NCBI RefSeq assembly: GCF_020360975.1
Contig: NW_025408668.1
Span: forward strand, 2,418,001-2,482,000
DNA from: Hirsutella rhossiliensis
Taxonomy: Eukaryota > Ascomycota > Sordariomycetes > Hypocreales > Ophiocordycipitaceae
DNA length: 64,000 bases
Direction of reading: 5' to 3'
Below the pieces are notes generated by a model. That model ran no database searches. It had not been told where the DNA came from and worked only from the letters and a program-made list of their open reading frames with translations. Position 1 is the first letter of the stretch; each line of letters begins with the position of its first letter. The position numbers and the translations under genes are program-made. Of this stretch, positions 57,200-64,000 are shown piece after piece.

Positions 57200-59300
57200 A
57201 TGATTTTCCCAACTGCCGCTTTGCTTATTAGCCTTATAAGCTATGAGGCCGGGCTCTCGGTCGCTGCCAACCCTCCGGCGGAAGATGCCAGCCGCATGAC
57301 TATCGGATATAGATCAATTGGAAAGGCATGCCTCCTTTGACCATAGCATTACCTCATCAAGCTACCAGCTAACGACAAGCAGGAAGAAAAAGCTCTTATT
57401 GAGAAAACGGGTACTCTTATTCGCAGCCGTAACTCGGCGGCGGCGCACCTCGGAAAAGGAGTCTATGTTTCAAACACTCCATATGTTTTTGAACGTGACG
57501 ACGGGACGGATACGTTTGTCGACACCCCTCTCCTGCTCCTGTCGCGATGTTTCTCACAAGGAATCTAGTACTGTCGAAATCACTGCAAGTAAAGACGCCT
57601 TTAAAGCGGTCTCCAAGGTGTGGGTACCGAAAGAATACTGGGTTAAGGCAGTGGACAAAGGGGATCTCTTGCAGGAGAGACAAGTCCAGGTTACCATGCA
57701 GCAGCTGGAGTCCTATATTACGGATCAAGGAGTGGATCTGGCTCGCACTCTGAGAATGGGGAAAGTAGAGGCGGCCGAGAATGGCATTGAGCAAATGCTG
57801 ATACCAAACGACATGATTACCCAGGACGAAAATGGGGTTCCTATCGAAACCGAGAGCAAACTGGCCATACTCGCCGGGGAACCGGGTCAACTCGTACCAT
57901 TCGGCATTGCTTTCAACTGGGAGGAAATAAAAGGCACCAAGGAGTACACAAAGGAGACGCTCCAAGAAAGGGTCAAGTTTTTAGTGGACAAGGCAACTAA
58001 GGCGGCCATCGAGGCTGGCCAATATCTCAAGTCGGATTCGCCTGGAGCGGCGGAAGCGATAGGAGAGAGGCTCGCTACGGCAAAGATATGCGCCGAGGGA
58101 GTTGGTCATCTCCACCGACGGAGCACGTGGGTTGACTATGAAGAGTTTGACTCGGCGTATAAGCAATACGCCGACACGCGCAAGATCGACGCTGAATTCC
58201 GCAAGCTGAAACTGACCAAGGCCATCGAGTCACAAAAGAGAATAGTGACCGAAACTACAGCAAAGGTAAAAGTCGCCGCCGAAAAGGCTTCCGCCATTGC
58301 CGAAGGCCAGCAGGCCATACAGGAGAGCAAGAAACTGCTCCAGACAGCCGAGGCCGAAGCGGCGGGTCTCAAAACAGCCTATGATAAAGTGTACGCGATT
58401 CTAGATCACTTGGATGGTGGAGAGGATCCAGAGCACATAAAAGTCTTGGTAGAGAACCCTCGAGCTGTCTGGGCCAAACTGGAAGAAGCTTTTACTTCCA
58501 TGAACCGAAAACCAGTCGCGTCATTGGACACTGCTATAACAGACGAGGCGGCCATCGCTAAGGACGAGTATACCATCTTTCAAGGTGCCGTCGACGAGGC
58601 CAAGGCTACCGTCAGCGATATGGAAAAAGCGTTACTCGAAGTCTCTGGAGCCGAGCCAACGCCCGAAGGGAAAGAGACTGCGGGAGAGCAAGAGCAGGGA
58701 GAGAAGGGGGCCAGTGAGAGAAAGCAGAAAGAGGAGGAGGCCAGGAAGATCAAACAGAAAGAGGAAGAGGAGCGCCAGGCAGCAAGACAGAAGGCCGTTG
58801 ACAGTGCCGAGAGGCTGAAGAGTAGCTCGAACAACGGAGCCTGGGCACGAGATGCTTTCATCGGTGCCGCTGCAGGAATCAGTACCCTCACTGCCGCGGC
58901 TTTCGCGACGAGTGCCGCGATCGGAGGTGCCGGAGGCGTGGCCGCCGGAAGCGCGGCCGCCGGCGGGACGGCTGCTGGAGGTTTAGCCCTCTTGAGCGCT
59001 GCAGAGAGCATCTCCGTCACGATTCCCGAGGTTGCGCAGGTCATTGCCGAGATCGACTCGGATATGGCCCTCGAAATACTCCTGGAATCGGCACCTCGTC
59101 CCCCTACGTCATTAGGTCCGCCTGTCCCCAAGGGCACACTAGACGGCCCACAGCTGGGCAGACGGAGCTCCATCCTCTCGAGGGACTTGTCCTCGGACAA
59201 GGAGTGGGTGTTCCAGGCGATAGGGCCGGCCTTTGAGCGCGCATTTCTCGAGGCTTGCATGATTTCGATTGGGATAGCCCGTCATACCATGGCCATATAG
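57200..59300 (+). CDS. Large secreted protein with ADP-ribosyltransferase-like N-terminus and coiled-coil body
   Basis: Best model is three exons: 57200-57325, 57383-57513 and 57569-59300, 662 aa. Intron 1 needs a GC donor (AAG|GCATGC) with branch point GCTAAC and acceptor AAGCAG. Intron 2 is GTTTGT...TCTAG. Residues 1-22 are a signal peptide (MIFPTAALLISLI core). Then come GYRSIGK, HLGKGVYVSNTP, VSKVWVPKEYW and IEQMLIP, which match in order the Arg, aromatic/Ser and LIP strands of fungal secreted ART-like proteins. At the place where active ARTs have the catalytic Glu directly before the VLIP-like strand, this protein shows Gln, so activity is doubtful. Residues 260-510 are Lys/Glu/Ala-rich coiled coil, followed by a hydrophobic Ala/Gly-rich segment (about 520-565). 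The ART assignment is from motif order only. Confidence 0.55.
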
Positions 59301-61171
59301 TGTCAGAAAACCATGGTTCCTCTGCAAGATAGTAGCAAGAGAACTTGCCACCTAGTTTATATGCGTTCGAAAATCGTGACGTCCTCCTGCGCGCCTGTTG
59401 CTCAGGCTGAGGTGCGGTGTCAAGAGTAGCCCATTTGTCAAGATCAGGGCGCTCATTCACTGCTGCCTAACAGAAGGCAGGTAGTTCGTAATGTCATGTT
59501 AGTGATAGATTCGAACCCTCCAGGTGATATCGTCATCCAAGCTGCCTGAGTGGCAATACCGTCACTTAACCTAACGTCACAAGCATAAGCCAGCTTCAAA
59601 CTATTACTTAGATGGAGAATCAAAGAGCCTTTCGTTGCCCGATCCACAGGAGATCTTCTGCCCCATCGCCGCTCAGTCATCCATGCTCCTCGTGCGCCTC
59701 GTTGTGTGACACAAGCTCCAGTACCCAGCTCGTTCGCGGCCTTTTTCGACGCATGCTAATGGAGCGGCCCGAAACACGATTCCAACCGATGCCTTCATGG
59801 CCAATGTGGTCGACCGCAAACAATGCATCGTCTGCGACCTCTCCTGATGAATCCGGTGCACTAGAGTCTAGGGCAGTGTCTAAAATCTAAACTGTCTATG
59901 ACGTTTGAAGGTATTGAGTCCTTGACACAAAAAAGTGGAATAGTGTGGTTGGTTAAGGCGCACCGTCGATACCGCATAATTAAGTGCGCGCGTTCCCCGC
60001 GAGCACACAGCACAGGACGAGAGCCTTCGGCGCACGAGATCGTGGAAAGCATCGAACTCAGCGAGGTATCAGTAGCAGCGCCCCCGGCCCCGTCAACTGT
60101 CAAGAGGACTGCGCTGCAGTGACAGGAGAGGGGTTGCGATACCTTCAACAACGGAGCGATGCATACGAGCTGGACACATGCATGCCACGAGCGTATCAAC
60201 GAGCTATACGCCGCACGCTAGTCTCTGACGATGAGCTTGCTAGGGCCCCCGAGCCTGACAAGGCCGACGAGCCCACAAGGGCATAGCACATACAAGATGA
60301 AATCATCGTCGCGATGCCCTTATAGCAGCCGTCGCTAGAGGAAGATATATAGTGGGATAAGGTGGAAAAGGCCGTCCAAGACAAGGAAGAGGCATAGCGA
60401 GATTTATATGCCGACGAACGCCTTTAAGGACGTAAGCAGGCAGGCAGGCAGGCAGCCGGGCGGGCAGGGCTTAATTGACGAAATAACGCATCTTTAAGCC
60501 TTAAGCCTAAATATATAGACAAAGCAGCCTATACCTGCCTCGGCGCCCGTAAGCGCGAATAGCTTTACTTTACGATATATACGATATATACGTTAAAGAG
60601 TCTGCTATATAGGCGTGGGGAATACGCGTACCTAATTATGCGGCATCGGCGCTGCGCCTTGACCAGCCATACTACCCCAACTTTACGTCTACTTATTAGC
60701 CAGGCCAGCCTACTATTCAGTAACGGCCAAAAGATATAGCAGAGTGATTTCCCAGGCCAAATTCCCTGACCTTTAGATACTTCACAGAAGTCCAATGCGA
60801 TGCTTCCAACCTGTGGCCTAACCTTTCTTTTATTGTCGCCCTTGCTGTTATACTCTTTGCTTCTGCAATTCATATTCCAGGAATGGAATCTCGGCCTAGT
60901 CGGTGGATGCTGTAGTCAGTGTATGGTTTTACCCAAGGCCTTGTATTCACCGGATCTGGCCCTGGGCCATGAATGCAGTCACGGCGCGTTGTTCTATTCT
61001 CGTAGACTAGACAACTGTGTCGGATACATTCAGCGCCGTAATGAAGTTAAAGCCCTCGAATTTACCGATTGTAATGTATAAGTAAAGTTATTTGCTCCCT
61101 TCCCCCGTCCGTAAAGATCAGGGACAGGGATCGTTTGATTGCGAGACCATCTAGTACTCTTTCACTCGTCG
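59301..61171. other. Transposon-remnant region between secreted-protein genes
   Basis: About 1.9 kb without an intact gene. It contains the inverted-repeat element at about 59934-60680 and a tRNA-like patch at 59498-59570 that was not accepted as a tRNA. Confidence 0.45.
59934..60680. mobile_element. Degenerate transposon remnant with long diverged inverted repeats
   Basis: Arms at about 59934-60002 and 60611-60680 are inverted copies, roughly three quarters identical. The core GGTTGGTTAAGGCGCA on the left pairs with its counterpart on the right, and most differences are C/T or G/A transitions. The interior holds a decayed reading frame (RYLQQRSDAYELD, SDDELARAPEPDKADEP) with stops, an AT-rich part, and a GCAG tetranucleotide run at 60436-60457. 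The pattern fits a RIP-mutated non-autonomous DNA element. The superfamily is not determined. Confidence 0.5.
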
Positions 61172-62185
61172 CTATCCGACATGAGGTAGTGCCAATTTAT
61201 AGTTCAAATCCAATAATCCGAATAGGGCGTCTAAAAGTGACTTCTCCGTCGGCCCAAACATTTCCTCCTCAAACTTATTTAGAACCTCACTCATTAACTT
61301 CTGGGTAGCCCGATTATCCTTTGAAGCTTTTTTCTCTTCCAGCTCTTTTACTATATCAGCCAACACGTCTGAAATCCTCCCTCCCTCGAAGTTGCATATT
61401 TTCGTTGTTTCCTTAGATAACGCGGTATCTATTGTCGGATTTTGAATTATAAGGTAACTAATTCCGGTTAAGATATCTGTAAATGTCTCCCCATATATTT
61501 TACGATGATTGAAATGTGAAGTAAACGATGGTAATCTAAACCTGTCGAGCTGACTATAAGCGATGATGGCGATCTTATTTAAGTCGTCTTTGGCGTCACT
61601 CAACCCATCTCCCGTCATTCTATCGAGGCACTCGAGACCTTTTTTGGCGAAACTGGCCGTCTTCCATAGATGTCGTATACGTTTGAATATTCGCAAAACG
61701 GGGTCGGATGAATTAGGCTGCAAGGCGGGATCAAGGATAATATAGGCAAGCTGCCTAAACGCGGGGATAATTTCTTTCTGTACCTCCACCTGGACGTCTG
61801 TCTGGCCTTGGCGAGATGAGGCTGGAGTAGGCGCCGGGGTCGCAGTAGGATTGAAAACGTCAATGCAGTGGCAAACAAAGTCCATCGCATGAGCTAATGT
61901 ACTGTGTGCACCGCGGCACCCCGGAGTGAAGATGAAGCCGGGGGTGAGACGGGAGCCAATGTCGAAATCCTTGACTCTCTTTGCGGGTTTAGTTTCGAGC
62001 CAAGTTGTGCAAAATGATTGTAAGCCTTCCTCAAATTTTTTATAAAACTCAGGAAAACAATCGATCTTCTCGCATGCACACTTGAAATTGGAGCAGGGAG
62101 GTAAAACTGAGTCAGAAGTAGCATCGGCGCGAGCGTTAAAAACGCAAGACGCAATAAAAAGGCCGGCAAGGATGAGGCTCTTCAT
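61172..62185 (-). CDS. Secreted protein with Cys-rich N-terminal part, family unknown
   Basis: A single-exon frame of 337 aa starting at the ATG at 62185; the frame upstream lacks an ATG. Residues 1-20 are a signal peptide (MKSLILAGLFIASCVFNARA). The next 90 residues carry the Cys: C-x4-C-x-C-x4-C, then three single Cys, ending in a C-x-C (FVCHCID). A Thr/Pro/Ala linker (TATPAPTPASS) separates this from a C-terminal region of about 210 residues that is mainly helical, with few Cys, ending in a charged part (ELEEKKASKDNRATQKLMSEV). Codon use and composition are AT-richer than in the core genes to the left. I do not recognise a family. Signal, Cys pattern and linker suggest a two-domain secreted protein. 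Confidence 0.7.
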   Translation of the reverse strand: MKSLILAGLFIASCVFNARADATSDSVLPPCSNFKCACEKIDCFPEFYKKFEEGLQSFCTTWLETKPAKRVKDFDIGSRLTPGFIFTPGCRGAHSTLAHAMDFVCHCIDVFNPTATPAPTPASSRQGQTDVQVEVQKEIIPAFRQLAYIILDPALQPNSSDPVLRIFKRIRHLWKTASFAKKGLECLDRMTGDGLSDAKDDLNKIAIIAYSQLDRFRLPSFTSHFNHRKIYGETFTDILTGISYLIIQNPTIDTALSKETTKICNFEGGRISDVLADIVKELEEKKASKDNRATQKLMSEVLNKFEEEMFGPTEKSLLDALFGLLDLNYKLALPHVG

Positions 62186-62770
62186 TGTTGCCAAAATGAG
62201 TTGTTAATCCTAGGTGCTGGATATCTCATGACCAGAGGCAAGCGGCTGGGAATAATTTACATTTATATTTTTTGCATCTGAGATATGGGCGCAGACTCTG
62301 CTGGATATAATATGGTTAGATACTATTGAACCGTGGCCTAGAACGACCTTACTGGAGATTCCACCAGGGTACTCCCCGTATTAGGGCCACCCTCAGGGGT
62401 TGAATGGCCTGACCTTCAGCTCAAATATATTGCAATCTGCTAGGGCACTTAGTGGTAGAAAAAAGGGGAAAAGAGTGCATAATAATAACCCGAGATATAG
62501 TATATACGCTCTTTCTATATAGTTAATACCCTCTTTAATTAATACTTTTAAGCCTCCTTTATTACCTAATTGCGTAGTTCTATAAATATATGCTATTATA
62601 TAGGAAGGTAATAAAATCGCCCGATTTTAAAATAACTTTATATATATTTGCTATTAAGGTTAGTAGGCTTACTTATATACTCTTAACTTTAACTATTAAA
62701 TAAGGGCAGTATAGCAATTAAGCATAAAGCCTATTAAAGTGTTTATAATAGCAGCATAAAAGTCCATAAC
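62186..62770. other. AT-rich RIP-like region before the LTR
   Basis: From about 62460 to 62770 the sequence is strongly AT-rich with many TATA and TTAA runs and no frame. It resembles a heavily mutated older repeat into which the LTR element to the right may have inserted. Confidence 0.5.
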
Positions 62771-63216
62771 TGTGGGAATGTAGCATATAGCTATAGTAGG
62801 ATTGTAAGGGAGGTGCGCACACACGCACACGTGACCCTTAGCGTCACGTGTATGGACCTCGGGGATCCGTGTATAAAGGGCACGTAGTGTGCCCCCTCAT
62901 TCCCTTTCCTCCCTTCCTAGCAAGACATCTTGAATACAACCCATTGCGTTACTGCAGTACAGACCTCCCGACACTGATCAGTGATCGATTTGGTCGATCA
63001 CAGATTGGCAAGGAAGAAGAGATAGAACGCAACCTTCGAAAGCCCAACTACCATATTCCTAGCGATATTGCCCTGGTTGGACCTAGAGGAGGTTTCTATG
63101 CTAAGATCAAGGACTCTACGATTACCCGGACCCGGCAACCAACTAGCTCCCGGTAGGCCATTGATAGATCCTTCCAACTTCACTTAACGGTTACATTAAG
63201 TGTAAGTGCGTCCACA
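62771..63216 (+). repeat. Probable 5' long terminal repeat
   Basis: Begins TGTGGGAATG and ends GTCCACA, so the ends form the short TGTGG/CCACA inverted repeat typical of LTRs, and the interval is 446 nt. A 9-bp inverted repeat (ACACGTGAC/GTCACGTGT) lies at 62827-62851, and a TATA-like GTATAAAGGG at 62871-62880 would be the element's promoter. A matching 3' LTR would lie beyond the window, so ends are provisional. Confidence 0.55.
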
Positions 63217-63221
63217 ACGCC

Positions 63222-63277
63222 GATTCGACAACTACGTGACAGCCCTCACGATTCGACAACTACGTGACAACCCTCAC
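63222..63277 (+). repeat. Two tandem copies of a 28-bp unit after the LTR
   Basis: Units 63222-63249 and 63250-63277 read GATTCGACAACTACGTGACA with CCCTCAC, differing by one base. They sit where the primer-binding region of an LTR element is expected, directly before the gag-like start. Confidence 0.8.
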
Positions 63278-63278
63278 A

Positions 63279-64000
63279 ATGACAAGCACGACCCCAACCC
63301 CGAACCCCGCCTCTACGAGGAACGACGCCTTCCTCGACCAAGTAAGGAATTGGTCCAAAATCTCACGATCCCAAAGACCCAATATCAGGATATCGATCCG
63401 ACCCGATGGGAGGATGAGATCACGCCACAAGAGGAAGATAGAATAGCTGTTATGACATATACCGCACGATTTATGTCAGAATGCGAGGAGAACGTACACC
63501 TTCATGGCACTAATATCCTTGAATTCTTCCAGGATCACTTCCAACAGTGGACCGAGGCAACGTGGAGAAAGATGCCAAAGGAATTTCGAAGGAGCTACGT
63601 TACCTTTTAAAGAGACGTGGTATCTATACAGGAGAAAAGGGTGACCACATCATCCCACAGCTCGTCTTCCTACAGACGATCGATAACCCACCAGCCTGGC
63701 CCGACAACGAATTCATGGTAACCCAATTCGATAAAGGAACGGAGGCCTATACAAGAAAAGAGAGACGACTAACGCAGAACCCTCCCCCTCCAACACGGCG
63801 GAGCCATCCACGCCGTTAGCCCCTATTCCGACGCTCCCTGCTCCTCCCGCTACGACAATTGCGGAACCGCCCACAACGACTGCTACGCTTCCCCAACGAA
63901 CAATACATCCTACAAGCTATCAGTTCCAGCAACAGAGCATCGTTCTAGCAGAACCCTCTTCTCCCACATCCCTCGAAGCGTACACAACGCTTCCCCCGGC
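63279..64000 (+). pseudogene. Frameshifted gag-like region of an LTR retrotransposon, cut by the window edge
   Basis: An ATG at 63279 starts a frame whose opening (NDAFLDQVRNWSKI) is typical of fungal retroelement Gag proteins. That frame stops at 63446. The coding signal continues in a second frame up to about 63608 (TRWEDEITPQEEDRI, FFQDHFQQWTEATW), then in a third up to 63819 (KELRYLLKRRGIYTG, NPPAWPDNEF), followed by a Pro/Thr-rich stretch to the edge. At least two frame changes indicate an inactive copy. No protease, reverse transcriptase or integrase is visible within the window. Confidence 0.6.

Noticed and set aside
59498..59570. tRNA-like sequence with GATTCGAACCC and complementary ends on the minus strand
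   Set aside because: The ends pair only with a bulge, the T-stem has mismatches, and no anticodon arm or D-arm of proper size forms. At most it is a decayed tRNA-derived patch.
60436..60457. GCAG tandem run as a possible CRISPR-like or regulatory array
   Set aside because: A plain tetranucleotide microsatellite inside a transposon remnant, with no spacers.

Overview
This window is genomic DNA of a filamentous ascomycete (Pezizomycotina). Genes have several short introns (about 50-65 nt) with GTRNGT donors, CTRAY branch points and YAG acceptors. Recognisable products are typical fungal ones: PMA1, a Yhm2 citrate carrier, a Seb1/Nrd1-type CID-RRM protein, a CrpA/Pca1-type copper ATPase and a secreted NodB deacetylase. 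Base composition and the set of secreted proteins suggest a Sordariomycete, possibly a host-associated member of the Hypocreales, but that placement is inference.

Region 1, about 0.4-37.9 kb, is GC-rich conserved core. In order it holds a peroxisomal acyl-CoA synthetase ending in a PTS1 signal (+), a nuclear WD40 protein (+), a Cys-rich copper P-type ATPase (-), the mitochondrial citrate carrier YHM2 (-) next to mitochondrial citrate synthase CIT1 (-), SEB1 (+), a roughly 10.7 kb stretch with no credible gene, the plasma-membrane proton pump PMA1 (+), a DCAF4/WDR21-like WD40 protein (+), and an intron-containing tRNA-Gly(GCC) (-). A small AT-rich island at 3.4-4.3 kb carries a near-perfect 37-bp inverted repeat.

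Region 2, about 38-64 kb, is sparse in genes, more AT-rich and full of repeat remnants. Nearly every gene that can be supported there encodes a secreted protein. These are a Kex2-processed knottin-like peptide whose terminal intron-exon unit is duplicated, a small Ala/Gly-rich secreted protein, a polysaccharide (chitin) deacetylase with a Lys-rich tail, an unknown 164-aa secreted protein, a secreted protein built of seven Cys-rich repeats of two alternating types, a large secreted protein with an ADP-ribosyltransferase-like N-terminus and a coiled-coil body, and a Cys-rich secreted protein of unknown family. The window ends inside a degenerate LTR retrotransposon, preceded by other mutated transposon remnants.

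The layout therefore looks like a core-to-accessory transition with the tRNA gene near the boundary. In the core, citrate synthase and the citrate carrier are neighbours and act in the same mitochondrial citrate flux. In the accessory part, the 54-62 kb group of three unrelated secreted proteins and the knottin locus at 40 kb are the best candidates for undescribed biology. All exon models were drawn by eye from splice signals and reading frames, and no database search was possible.
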